Origin: Chlorops oryzae
Lineage: Eukaryota; Arthropoda; Insecta; Diptera; Chloropidae
Reading direction: 5' to 3'
DNA: 64,000 bases
NCBI GenBank assembly: GCA_020466095.1
Contig: CM035808.1
Coordinates: 4,952,688-5,016,687, forward strand
Shown here piece by piece: positions 25,339-33,862 of this stretch (the stretch's first letter is position 1; each line of letters opens with the position of its first letter). Below the pieces are notes generated by a model that had not been told where the DNA came from, did no database searches, and saw only the letters and a program-made list of their open reading frames with translations. Position numbers and translations under genes: made by a program.

Positions 25339-26234
25339 TTTAAAAAAATTATTTTAATAAAAAAATTTGAATTTTTTCTACATATTTCTTAACAAAAGTC
25401 AAGACGGCCTCTGTGCTGCAACTTGCGAAGCGCCTGTTTCTGTTTTTCCTTGTTTTCCCATTATTCGTGGTGCCACAACGGGCCCAAGTCTGCCGCTCTT
25501 AATGGTGGCAGCCACACTAACCTAACCTAACAAGATTGAAACGCAAAGTTTTTAGGAAAAACACTAGCGTCTCTTTGCACAGAAGGAAGTGAGCCCACAG
25601 CCAAGCAGTAATCAAAATGGGATTTCCTCAAAGCATTTTTATTAAAGGGAGAAAAATTTGAAATCTTCAAGGAGTGACTTTTGAGAAGTCCTCGAGTTGG
25701 GATTGAGTTACGAATGAACACGTTTCCCCTCTCAATATATAAAAAATGTATGAATAAGTGACACAAATTTTATATAAAAAACCAAGTGAGATAAAAATCA
25801 AATCATTTCCTTTCTCAGAAAAAAAAAAAATGGAAAGTGCAGATTAAAGGATAATCTTACACGAAAATGGCAGCTTTTGAAAATATTTTCACTCCCTTTT
25901 TCAGGTCATTTTGGTGCTAAAAGCTTTGGAGTTATACGGGAATTCGCATTTTACGGTTGTAATCCAAATTATTTCGCACGTCCTTGCGTACACGAACTCT
26001 TGCATTAATCCAATTTTGTATGCATTTTTGTCGGAGAATTTCCGCAAGGCGTTCCGTAAAGTAAGTAATTTTATTATTTAAAAGCTTCCATTTTTTTTTT
26101 ACGTGTATTCATGAAATATTCATCAGGTCGTTTGGTGTTGTTCTCCTCCGGCATTGATTGATAATCATCACAATACGAAATTCACACGAATAACCGCCAC
26201 TGGAAACGGCACATCGAACGTGGAAATGCTATAA
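9229..26234 (+). CDS. AstA-R1: Allatostatin-A receptor (AstA-R1 / DAR-1 type GPCR)
   Basis: Class A neuropeptide receptor of the plasma membrane. The family binds FGL-amide allatostatins and couples to G proteins, acting in gut, feeding and endocrine control. The coding sequence joins 9229-9604, 11677-11879, 12010-12092, 12679-12829, 16698-16816, 17087-17162, 25905-26060 and 26127-26234: 1,272 nt, 423 residues, all phases matching. Landmarks: three N-glycosylation sequons before TM1 (N54, N66, N70); GN at 119-120; NLAVSD in TM2; C175 and C256 for the extracellular disulfide; DRF at 199-201; CWLP at 331-334; NPILY at 371-375; a WCC palmitoylation candidate at 391-393. Features such as WPFG in the first extracellular loop and the TSNVEML tail resemble DAR-1 rather than DAR-2. 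Length is near the fly orthologue (about 394). Start is the first ATG of the open frame. Exons 5-8 exist a second time downstream. Confidence 0.93.
11677..11879 (+). CDS. AstA-R1: AstA-R1 coding exon 2: TM2 to TM3
   Basis: Acceptor TTTCTCGCAG precedes it and donor GTGAGT follows. It encodes residues 126-193: the first intracellular loop (QQMRSTTN), TM2 with NLAVSD (D148 is position 2.50), the WPFG first extracellular loop, the disulfide cysteine C175 and most of TM3. Phase 1 in, phase 0 out. Confidence 0.93.
12010..12092 (+). CDS. AstA-R1: AstA-R1 coding exon 3: DRF motif and second intracellular loop
   Basis: A short 83-nt exon between TTCCCACAG and GTAAGT, encoding residues 194-220 and two bases of 221. 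It carries the end of TM3 with DRF (the DRY position) and the loop [12 protein letters not shown] that contacts the G protein. The preceding intron is only 130 bp. Confidence 0.93.
12679..12829 (+). CDS. AstA-R1: AstA-R1 coding exon 4: TM4 and second extracellular loop
   Basis: Begins after TTTTTACAG and ends TTTCAG|GTAAGT. It encodes residues 221-271: TM4 ([15 protein letters not shown]), then the second extracellular loop with the disulfide cysteine C256 in TACVF, ending at VGFQ. It is the last exon present only once; the following intron leads to two equivalent copies of exon 5. Confidence 0.92.
13065..13799. mobile_element. piggyBac-like miniature element (TTAA target)
   Basis: The 735-bp segment begins GGGGGTCTTCTCATTGA and ends with its exact inverse. 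It is bordered by TTAA at 13061-13064 and 13800-13803. A TTAA duplication and G/C-run termini fit the piggyBac superfamily. No transposase frame survives, so it would be non-autonomous. It lies in intron 4 of AstA-R1. Confidence 0.75.
15985..16373. mobile_element. hAT-like MITE with an empty site in copy B
   Basis: The 389-bp element has ends CAGTGCCGGATTAAGG and the inverse of CAGTGGCGGATTGAGT, plus GC-rich subterminal blocks around GCCCCGGGCCC on both sides. It is flanked by the 8-bp repeat ACTGCGTC (15977-15984 and 16374-16381). Copy B of the duplication has ACTGCGTC once with no insert near 30590, so the ends and target are defined by an empty site. CAGTG ends and an 8-bp duplication are typical of hAT elements. 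The open frame that starts inside it is fortuitous. Confidence 0.85.
16698..16816 (+). CDS. AstA-R1: AstA-R1 coding exon 5a: TM5 and third intracellular loop
   Basis: Acceptor TTTATTACAG and donor AG|GTGGGT. It encodes residues 272-310 and two bases of R311: TM5 ([19 protein letters not shown]282 at 5.50) and the start of the third intracellular loop. It differs from exon 5b by one silent base (Ala codon GCC versus GCA). Confidence 0.92.
17087..17162 (+). CDS. AstA-R1: AstA-R1 coding exon 6a: TM6
   Basis: Acceptor CCAATTTCAG and donor CAC|GTGAGT. It encodes residues 311-336: the basic KGKRRVTR junction and TM6 with the CWLP toggle-switch motif (331-334). One silent difference from exon 6b (Val GTT versus GTC). 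The following intron is 8.7 kb because of later insertions. Confidence 0.92.
17673..18483. mobile_element. 811-bp palindromic MITE, TA target (Tc1/mariner-like)
   Basis: Ends CAGTGTTGTGCAAAACAT and its inverse lie between TA dinucleotides. Each arm is about 390 bp and the two are nearly exact reverse complements around a loop of about 26 bp centred at 18078. Both strands therefore give almost the same small open frame. Copy B has the uninterrupted sequence CAATAGACTA at 31908. CAGTG-type ends at TA fit Tc1/mariner-related foldback elements. No transposase. The main arm difference is an indel of about 11 bp. Confidence 0.85.
18656..19767. mobile_element. 1,112-bp foldback element with 4-bp target duplication
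   Basis: Ends ATCATAGAATAAGTAA and its inverse are flanked by TAAC at 18652-18655 and 19768-19771; copy B has TAAC once at the matching place. Long inverted arms of about 430 bp include the blocks GACTTTAAAGTC and TAGCTATCTACAAAAGGAAA. An alternative reading gives a 6-bp TAACAT duplication with offset ends. Superfamily not recognised; no coding capacity. Confidence 0.75.
19815..19981 (+). repeat. Copia-like 5' LTR
   Basis: 167 bp, starting TGTTGAAACAGC and ending TGCCCAACA, with the TG..CA borders of LTRs. Identical to the 3' LTR apart from one missing base (CTGTTATTG versus CTGTCTATTG). Confidence 0.95.
19982..20000 (+). promoter_or_regulatory. Primer binding site, copia type
   Basis: TAGGTTATGGGACAAGTCG directly follows the 5' LTR. 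Drosophila copia has a very similar site (GGTTATGGGC) and is known to prime from an internal fragment of initiator methionine tRNA rather than its 3' end. The likeness suggests the same half-tRNA priming here; this is inference from family knowledge. Confidence 0.65.
20068..20822 (+). pseudogene. Copia-like gag, frameshifted
   Basis: Opens with a copia-like Gag start ([12 protein letters not shown]) and runs through at least three frames. The frame changes near 20.27 kb and again between 20.47 and 20.61 kb. A CCHC zinc knuckle begins at CYNCGEKG near 20779, but one extra G in the run at about 20795 shifts the frame before the histidine and last cysteine. The product would have been the nucleocapsid and particle protein; it cannot be made intact from this copy. 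Confidence 0.85.
20844..23995 (+). pseudogene. Copia-like pol (protease, integrase, RT, RNase H), frameshifted
   Basis: Protease active site DSGA is at about 20929. Integrase follows: catalytic aspartates in HTDLCGP (about 21.5 kb) and RSDNGTEY (about 21.7 kb), glutamate in NGVAERF (about 21.8 kb). The integrase C-terminal region contains FGSLA and YRLYDK and then an acidic linker. Reverse transcriptase shows YVDDLL near 23050. RNase H shows DADWGG and STEAEY, and the frame ends at TAA 23993-23995. Frame changes occur near 21.14, 21.68, 21.9, 22.72, 23.09 and 23.84 kb. Confidence 0.88.
23994..24180 (+). repeat. 39-bp tandem repeat before the copia 3' LTR
   Basis: About four copies of a 39-bp unit containing AAGAATTCGATATG with purine-rich TTAAAAGAAAAGAAAAA. 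The first three are almost identical (AAGAATTCGA at 24011, 24050 and 24089) and the fourth is degenerate. It lies between the end of pol and the 3' LTR. Confidence 0.85.
24288..24296 (+). promoter_or_regulatory. Polypurine tract of the copia-like element
   Basis: GAGGAGGAG lies directly against the start of the 3' LTR, as expected for the second-strand primer of an LTR retrotransposon. Confidence 0.7.
24297..24464 (+). repeat. Copia-like 3' LTR
   Basis: 168 bp, TGTTGAAACAGC to TGCCCAACA, then the target GAAAT. One base longer than the 5' LTR and otherwise the same by eye. Confidence 0.95.
25290..25335. repeat. Long poly(A) tract
   Basis: An uninterrupted run of over 40 A. Copy B has the same place at about 32960 with a much shorter run. 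It precedes the plus-strand non-LTR 3' end and may mark an older retrotransposed tail. Confidence 0.85.
25394..25531 (+). mobile_element. 3' end of a non-LTR retrotransposon (plus strand)
   Basis: About 138 bp, with GTGGTGCCACAACGGGCCC and GGCAGCCACACTAACC, ending CTAACCTAACCTAAC. The same terminal blocks occur inverted at the 3' end of the minus-strand fragment at 27032-27724, so both belong to one family. It is 5'-truncated and non-coding. Copy B carries it at about 33022-33174, so insertion preceded the duplication. Confidence 0.75.
25905..26060 (+). CDS. AstA-R1: AstA-R1 coding exon 7a: TM7 and helix 8
   Basis: Acceptor CTTTTTCAG and donor AAA|GTAAGT. It encodes residues 337-388: the third extracellular loop, TM7 with NPILY (371-375) and helix 8 (ENFRKAFRK). 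Five silent differences from exon 7b. Phase 0 at both ends. Confidence 0.93.
26127..26234 (+). CDS. AstA-R1: AstA-R1 coding exon 8a: C-terminal tail
   Basis: After a 66-bp intron it encodes residues 389-423 and stop TAA. WCC (391-393) is a likely palmitoylation site closing helix 8, and the tail is rich in Ser/Thr and Asn. One silent difference from exon 8b (Ala GCA versus GCG). Confidence 0.92.
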   Translation, partial: VVWCCSPPALIDNHHNTKFTRITATGNGTSNVEML

Positions 26235-26318
26235 AGTTTTAAGGCTCTAAGGACTTATGGTTAAAGTGATTACATAACTTCGAAAGTGGATCATAAAGAA
26301 GAAAACAAAAGGAAATTA

Positions 26319-26416
26319 AATAAAAAGGAAACGTATGTGGGTATGTGGAGTGGTGCTTTTTGTATTTAAGCTATTTGGTGGGGGGTTTTGCAGCTTTGCA
26401 GAAGAACATGAATAAA
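26319..26416 (+). terminator. Candidate poly(A) signals of AstA-R1, copy A
   Basis: AATAAA occurs at 26319-26324 and 26411-26416, 85 and 177 bp after the stop codon. A further AATAAA is at 26771. Which is used is unknown. The second is changed to AAGAAA in copy B (34036-34041). Confidence 0.45.
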
Positions 26417-27031
26417 GAATGTTTTACATCATTTTTTAGCATTATTCGATGAAGGTTTTCTCTGCGCAAAATGGAAGAAGTTTCTTTCTCTGAATCAATT
26501 TTTGCGTATCTTCATATATCGGTTTATTTGTTATAAAAAAATTGGCTTCTTGTGCTCTGCAAAGCTGATGAGCTCAAACATACTTGCTGGAGCATGAGAA
26601 TTGATTAGGAATCGATTGTAGCTAAATGAAATTAGCTAGGAAAAACAATTTAAAGGACTTGGAAATATTTTTTCTACAAAAAAAAAAAAATATTCGTAAA
26701 TGTTGATTGTTTGAATTTTCGGTTAAAGTTTAAATATTTATTTTTAAGGTAAATATTGTATATACATATAAATAAATTGTACAATTGACAGTGAGAACAA
26801 TTATAAAAATTTACTTGAACTTAAGAGATGGTTTTTTGAATAAGTGGACTGAGGTAATGATAATGATGATTTTAATTTATCACTCGTTCTTAAGATTCGT
26901 TTCTAAGGACCGAAAATCACAACAAGAAGAAATAGTAAGTATTTTAAATATTTATATTATTTTGCATGTATTAATGCGTTGGTTGATTTTGTTACTTTGA
27001 ATCGTGGGATCTATTGCTTAGTGACGGTTAG

Positions 27032-27724
27032 GTTAGGTTAGAGTGGCTGCCCCTTTTAAGGGGACACACTTAAGGCGCATATGGGCCCGTTGTGGTACCA
27101 CATGGGAAGACATGCCTCCCTAATTACCCATTTGGTGAAGCCACTTGGACTCATTACTAAAGCGAGCTATGTCTTTTATTCGAACAGATGACAGCTCATT
27201 GAGAGAGGAGAAGAAGAAAGAACCGAGCAGCCTGGATCTTCTCCTGGCCAAGCCCGGGCAGTGGCACATGAGGTGACTCATCGTTTTTTCTTCCTCCTCC
27301 GATCTGCAACTTCTACAGAAGTCATTGTAAGGAACGCCAAGGCGTTCTGCGTTTCTGCCTATTAGGCAGTGTCCTGTGATTATGAAGACCATACGCCTTA
27401 TGTCGGCGCGGCCCAGCGCCAGGAGTTGACTGGTCCTTTTATAATCCAGGTCGACCCACATCAACCTTGAAGTTAGGCAAGAATCTTCCTCTGCCCATGC
27501 CTTGCGCGCTTGCCCGCAGAAATCAGATTTATCTTTAATTTAACTGAGGCAAAAGGAACATCCAGTTCGGGATCCGTTAAAATGTTATCAAGTTCTGTAC
27601 CGGCCCTCGCAAGGTCGTCCGCTGTACAGTTACCTTTAATGTCCCTGTGGTCAGGTACCCACATCAGGGTCACCGAAGAGTGCTTAGTCATCCTCTGAAG
27701 AGACGAACGACACTCGCGGATTGT
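27032..27724 (-). pseudogene. 5'-truncated non-LTR retrotransposon with RNase H and C-terminal domain (copy A)
   Basis: Bounded by a 15-bp target duplication CTTAGTGACGGTTAG (27017-27031 and 27725-27739). On the minus strand, an RNase H tail with WVPDHRDIKGN and ADDLAR is followed, in another frame, by a C-terminal region with a CxxC..H..C pattern (FCRSCR, HLMCHC) as seen in LOA/Jockey/R1-type elements. The element's 3' end is the inverse of GGTTAGGTTAG at the left border. The frame shift and 5' truncation make it dead on arrival. Confidence 0.82.
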
Positions 27725-30700
27725 CTTAGTGACGGTTAGTACGTGAAGATGCTTGGCATCCTTAAATAAGGCTTTGAATTTTTTTTATTTTTTAAAAGGC
27801 AGATTCCCAGGGATTTTTCTCCGGCGGATTTAGTTTGCTAGAGAAAAAATTCTAAGCACACGGATAAGTGAATATAAGGGGAGAGAGAATTATGAAAATT
27901 TATAACTGAATGACATCACATTCTTCCTTTTATTGACGCTAACAAGGATGCTTTCTTTTGCCGCTGGGAAGAACTATTAATTTATTAAGAATCGGTCTGG
28001 TTAATCATGTTGAAAATTCTTGCATATGCGGTTCATGAAATTGATTCCTGATTGTTTTTATTCCTGAATGAAGACATAAAGTTATCTATAAGCAAGATAG
28101 TAATTACTGACAAGATTCAATTTTTTGTATAAGAACGAAACTATGAGGGCTTCCTTAAACTTCTTCTCCTTCTTCTGGCATTTTAAAAGTCCCGGCCTAT
28201 CTCAGGGTCCACAAAACGCGACCAATTCCTCGATTTTGTCCTATTCGTTCCATTCTCTGGAATAAGTCCTACAGCCTCAAGGACCAATTTTACTGTATGA
28301 GCGCTTCCTTCAATTTAGTAATGACTCTGACTAATCGGAACTATGGTGGAGCCTTTCAACAATTGATTGAACAATAAAACGAGTTAAGGACCATATGCAT
28401 CGGCATTTTTCATATTTTGCAATCTTTTTTTTTATTTCATCGGACGCTTTATAAGAGCATTGCATATTAGAATTGAAAATTTCATGCTGAATCATTAGAA
28501 ACTATCGAGAACTATTCCAGTTCGATGGAAAAGAGCGGTATTCTTTCACACCAGTGGTCGTTTTTGCGAATAATTTAAACAAAAAAACAAAATTTCGAGC
28601 ATCCGAATGGCAAATTGAATGACAAATACAGGTAAAAGGAAAGCAAAAAAATACGAGAAGTTCCTGGAATATTTCGTTCTATGTGGTTTTTTATATTCCA
28701 ATCCAATTTTTTTAACTTTAAATTGGAATCCATTAAGAAATTCAATTTTTCAATTTTTGGTCAAACTGGAAAACTGGATTTGTGGAAATTCAGTCAGCGA
28801 ATATCCTTTAAGCTCAGTTGTTAGCAACGTGAAAAATCTTTAACATTTTCTCAAGCTACAGCAAAACGAATTCCCACCGTATGATGAACGTGCAAAAAAT
28901 TCGTTACTCATACGTCGTGTGAGTTGCGTGCTTCGTTGCACTCGCACATATAAGCGATACCATCTTTCGGAACATCGTAATCGTTGTTGCTTTTAGCTTT
29001 TAATGCTTGAAACGATTTAATTTTAATGCCCTGTAACACGAAAAATAGAAAATTTTCAAACAAATCCATGAAAATCCATGACAAGCGATTGTGGGATTAC
29101 TGAATTTGATGTCAATATTGAATACTCCGAGATTTATGTGTAAATGGCTAAGATTTCAGAATTTCGCTTCAGTTGGGGAAAACAAAAAGCTTAAAAAATT
29201 ATCCAATATAATAAGAAAAAGAGATGAAAATGGTAATTAACCAATATTATGATGCTATAGCAATGTATTGCGAACATGGCCATCAATCAAGGGAGATTAC
29301 ATTTTTTTCCTATGTCTTTATAGTCAATGATGAAGTCCTCGGAGCAGAATGAAAAACGTTGTCTTTTTCATGAGAATATATTTGATGTGAAAATGAATCG
29401 ATATTTACGGTTAATCCGCCAAAGTAATCGTCAAACAAAAAATTTCACTCCAAACCAATGCAAACAATATCCCAGGGAATTAGAGTGCGAATGAAATTGA
29501 AATCTACTAAGGATTATTATTTTACTTGAACTTAAGCTCAAATTGAATTCAAGAAAATACATTCGAAAATGGGAAATATTGAATAATCTTCAAATATTTA
29601 AGTCAAAATTGTTTTTGAAATTTTCTAGGATTTCATTTGAAAAAATTCTTGTTGCAAAATTCATCAACATAAATGAATGCTTTTCTTAACCGAAAGTTAC
29701 TTGAACTGAAGTTGGAGCAGCATAGCACAATTATTATGAAAAATATGTAGCTATCAGGGGGTACATCGAGTTTGGTAATACCAAGAACGAAAGAACTAAA
29801 GAACGAAAACTACCTTCTTCTATTGAGAAAACACCCTTCTGGTTTTTTCGAATATAAAAGTAAAAAAAGCGAAAGGAGAGAAAATATTATCCTTCCTCGT
29901 ACTCAGAAAAATGCATAAACAACATTTTTTATCACAATAGAAACAACTGAAAAATATGCGTGCATGAATTTTTTGCTTCTTATGTGGGAAGAAAAAGTTT
30001 ATGATGTTTTAAGAGGCAAATATATCCTTGCTTTTAAATAAAAAAATTCCAAGAAAGTTCAGTCATAACGTCAACTTGAATGTCTTTTGCACATCTGGCA
30101 AGGAAACTTTATGAACGTGTTAGCACATGTTAAAATATTCCGAAATTATTGCAACGTGCATATATGATTATGACATTGATACTGCTTTCAAGACAGAATT
30201 TATTTCTTGGTAGACGACGAAATCTGAGACGTTTATCATGAGGTCCTTCCGTTTGTAAAAAAGCAACAAGAAAAATTATTAAAAGTCGTAAAGCACGGAG
30301 ACTTCAAATATCCTCGTTATAAGAGAGAAAGCATAAAAAGGAGGTATAGCAGCAAAAGATTGATGCCGAATGACTATTTGCCTTGCATCAGTCGGAAGTC
30401 TTTTTGCCAAAAAATATGAGTAAAAAAGACTAAAAGAAGAGATGCACTTTATTTTACTTGTATGAAAAATATGGTCCATACTCAAAGCCAAATGAAGTCT
30501 TTTAGTATTTGTTCATCGTACACTGACGGCTTCATCCAAGTATTATTTGCAAGGGATGAAGACATAGCAATGCTTACATAACCTCAAGACTGCGTCTATA
30601 TTCCTTTTTACTTCATGGCATTAGTCATGTCAAAGGCGGAAATATATCAATGTCTCAATTTGCACAAATATTTTTCCAAGGAGGGGAAGGTTCTTCGTTG

Positions 30701-30913
30701 GGTTTCATTTCAGAAAGAGAGGTTATTTAAAGTCAGAGTCATAATTCTTAAGACTTGAAATGATTGAATGTTATTTTAATTATTTTTAGTAGGGACAATT
30801 GGTTCAAAAATGCTGCTGCTCGCATAATGCACCTCGATATGGATCAAAGCATCTTCAATCGTTTTTTTAAAGCACGATTAATTTATAATTTCTGTTTTTT
30901 TGCTTTATTACAG

Positions 30914-31032
30914 GTTTCATTCTTCCTTTCATCATATGTCGTTCCGCTGACACTAATATCATTCCTTTATATGGGCATGCTGGCACGGTTATGGAAGAGT
31001 CCTCCGGGCTGCAAACCGTCGGCTGAATCAAG
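30914..31032 (+). CDS. AstA-R1 exon 5b: TM5
   Basis: Acceptor TTTATTACAG and donor AG|GTGGGT are preserved. One silent change relative to exon 5a. Confidence 0.82.
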
Positions 31033-33862
31033 GTGGGTGCCAGAGATTATATTGGAATATTGTTAAAGCAGCAATCTTCTTTAATAATTTAATATTAGAG
31101 GCACAGTTAGTTATGGACTTTATGAATGAATGATGATGATGAATTTAACTTGAGTTCATGAATGAGCTGGCTCAGTTTTGTTTAAGAATTCAAAGTAAAT
31201 TTTTTAAAGAAAAATGATGCTTAGTTTATTTAAGTCAATACTAACTGATCCGATGGTAATTCATAAAAGAAAATTAAATTTTTAAAATTTTTTCCTCTTC
31301 GATAAATGATTCATTTGAACAATTTCCCAATTTCAGAAAAGGAAAGCGCCGTGTTACCCGTTTAGTCGTCGTAGTTGTCTTGGCTTTTGCAATTTGCTGG
31401 CTGCCAATACACGTGAGTACCAAACGCACACAAAGGTATAAAAAGGAAACATTTGAAAAATTTATGAATGAAATAATTTCTATATGAAGCACTTATGAAG
31501 AAGTTTTGTCTGTGGCAATTGAGTTTTAAGCGAAGGGTAGTTTGAAAACAAAAAGCTGCGTAGGGCAAAGTTTTGATTCCACTTCTAAGTGGGGAGACTT
31601 TATTCGTACGAATTACATACATAAAAACTTGAAATAATAATGAGGACACCTGAATGTTGTATGTACCTACATATGGTTATTACATCTTTATTGCATAAAC
31701 AGAAGATTGTTATGAAACTTTTTAAATCATTTATTCTTCAGTTAAGCTTTAAAGTGTTCATTATTTTCACACATGAAGTGTTACTCCACAAAGCGGAAAA
31801 TTCAATTTTTTTTTTTTGCCAATTTACAGATCCAAAAGTAAGAAAATTAGTCGAGAAGCTCCCTCAAAAGGTAAAAGGTAAAGTTGTAAGCCTTAGATTA
31901 AGTTAACCAATAGACTAAAAATCGACATAGGAAGCTTTTAAGCGCAGAAAAGAGCTGAAAGGTACCTACACTTTCAGAATTTTAAGGACACTATCGATTC
32001 CCGGAAAGCCATTTCGGCGTTATGTTCGATAATCCAAACTAAAATATGATAAAGCTTTTTGGGTGTTAAGCTTTGTCAAAAAAAAAAAAATATATAACAT
32101 ACACAAAAAGTCACCGTTTGTTTGCTAATATAACAGGAAATCAAAAAAATTTTTTTTTTAATTTTTACACTGAGAAAAATTTTTCCACAAAACTAAAAAG
32201 ATCTCATTTTGTTATTGTCAATAAAACAGGGTATTTTCTTTAAAACATTCAAAAGGTTTTACAAAAACTGATATACCTACACTGAAAAAAATTGTTAAAT
32301 TTTTGATTTCTTTTTTGTACCAAAATTTTAAAATAAATTTTCTATATTCCTTGTCTTATTAACAATAAGTCACCGTTTGTTTCATCTTTTTATCTCAATT
32401 ATTTCTGGAGATATTAAATTTTTAAAAACATGCCGTATTGAGCAATGTGTTTTGTATCATTTTCGTACATTTGTACTGGATATTAGTACTAGAGCATCTA
32501 TGTGCACTTGTATTTTTTGAATATCTTACTGTTGCGCCATTTATTTTGAATAAACTTTTTTTAAATGAAAGCAAATACTTAGAGGTATTTTAAAAAAATT
32601 TTTAGATGCGCGTCAAATGGGAATACACTGAAAAAAATTGTTAAAATGTCTTTTTAGTTTTGTGGAAAAATTTTTCTCAGTGTAAAAATTAAAAAAAATT
32701 TTTTTTTGATTTCCTGTTATATTAGCAATCAGGCCAACGTTTGTTTCATCTTCTTATTCTTAATTAGTTTTTGAGATATAAAATTTTAAAAAAGGCTTAT
32801 TAAAAAAGGATTTTCAAGGAATTTCAAGGACCTGTTCATAATAAAAATCTAAAAATTTGTCTCCACAGTGTTTTAATGCACCTATCGAAAAATCACAAAT
32901 TTATAAATTCATTTCATGATGCCGCATGCCTTTGCTTAACCCTTTGCCAGACCCTTTTTAAAAAAAAAAAAAAAAAAAATATTGTTTAAAAAAAATTATT
33001 TTAATAAAAAAATTTGAATTTTTTCTATTTCTTGACAAGAGTCAAGACGGCCTCTGTGCTGCAACTTGCGAAGCGCCTGTTTCTGTTTTTCCTTGTTTTC
33101 CCATTATTCGTGGTGCCACAACGGGCCCAAGTCTGCCGCTCTTAATGGTGGCAGCCACACTAACCTAACCTAACAAGATTGAAACGCAAAGTTTTTAGGA
33201 AAAACACTAGCGTCTCTTTACACAGAAGTGAGCTCACAGCCAAGCAGTAATCAAAATGGGATTTCCACAAAGCATTTTTATTAAAGGGAGAAAATTTTGA
33301 AATCTTCAAGGAGTGACTTTTGAGAAGTCCTCGAGTTGGGATTGAATTACGAATGAACACGTTTCCCCTCTCAATATATAAAAAATGTATGAATAAGTGA
33401 CAAAATTTCATATCAAAAACCAAGTGAGATAAAAATCAGATCAATTCCTTTCTCAGAAAAACAAAAAAAAAATGGAGAGTGCAGAATTAAGGATAGTCTT
33501 ACACGAAAATGTTTTCACTCCCTTTTTCAGGTTATTTTGGTGCTAAAAGCTTTGGAGTTATACGGGAATTCGCATTTTACGGTTGTAATTCAAATTATTT
33601 CGCACGTTCTTGCGTACACGAACTCTTGCATTAATCCAATATTGTATGCATTTTTGTCGGAAAATTTCCGCAAGGCGTTCCGTAAAGTAAGTAATTTTAT
33701 TATTTAAAAGCTTCCATTTTTTTTTTTTACGTGTATTCATGAAATATTCATCAGGTCGTTTGGTGTTGTTCTCCTCCGGCGTTGATTGATAATCATCACA
33801 ATACGAAATTCACACGAATAACCGCCACTGGAAACGGCACATCGAACGTGGAAATGCTATAA
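30914..33862 (+). CDS. Second copy of AstA-R1 exons 5-8 (partial gene)
   Basis: Joins 30914-31032, 31337-31412, 33531-33686 and 33755-33862: 459 nt, no stop before the end, all splice borders intact. It encodes the same 152-residue TM5-to-tail segment as copy A with no amino-acid change; eight base differences are all silent. No promoter, start codon or exons 1-4 are present, so alone it cannot make a receptor. It could be joined to exon 4 by long-range splicing in phase 0, be an unexpressed duplicate, or be the second allele assembled in tandem. Confidence 0.8.
31337..31412 (+). CDS. AstA-R1 exon 6b: TM6
   Basis: Acceptor CCAATTTCAG and donor CAC|GTGAGT are preserved. One silent change relative to exon 6a. 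CWLP intact. Confidence 0.82.
32123..32727. mobile_element. Foldback MITE, intact in copy B
   Basis: A 605-bp element with terminal inverted repeat TGCTAATATAACAGGAAATC and A/T-rich arms. The left arm reads on through ACACTGAGAAAAATTTTT and the right arm gives its inverse. Flanking target duplication not resolved. It is the intact counterpart of the element split by the copia insertion in copy A. Confidence 0.7.
33022..33174 (+). mobile_element. 3' end of a non-LTR retrotransposon, copy B
   Basis: Counterpart of 25394-25531, again ending CTAACCTAACCTAAC. Non-coding. Confidence 0.72.
33531..33686 (+). CDS. AstA-R1 exon 7b: TM7 and helix 8
   Basis: Acceptor CTTTTTCAG and donor AAA|GTAAGT are preserved. 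Five silent changes relative to exon 7a (codons Val, Ile, Val, Ile, Glu). NPILY intact. Confidence 0.82.
33755..33862 (+). CDS. AstA-R1 exon 8b: C-terminal tail
   Basis: Same 35 residues and stop as exon 8a, with one silent change. AATAAA remains near 33944; the later signal of copy A is altered here. Confidence 0.8.
   Translation, partial: VVWCCSPPALIDNHHNTKFTRITATGNGTSNVEML

Larger units (their letters stand above)
17163..25904 (+). other. AstA-R1 intron 6a, enlarged by transposons
   Basis: An 8.7-kb intron; the matching intron in copy B (31413-33530) is 2.1 kb. The excess is an 811-bp palindromic TA element, a 1,112-bp foldback element and a copia-like retrotransposon of 4.65 kb. Also present in both copies are a foldback MITE, which the copia element interrupts here, a long poly(A) tract and a non-LTR 3' end. 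Confidence 0.85.
14908..29477. repeat. Tandem duplication, copy A (carries AstA-R1 exons 5a-8a)
   Basis: Sequence from AATTAGAGTGCGAATG through AATATCCCAGGG is matched in order by 29478-37078. Copy A is 14,570 bp. Subtracting four insertions and their target duplications (about 6,981 bp) leaves about 7,590 bp, which agrees with copy B. It holds exons 5-8, introns 5-7, the 3' flank and two non-LTR retrotransposon fragments that are also in copy B. Confidence 0.95.
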
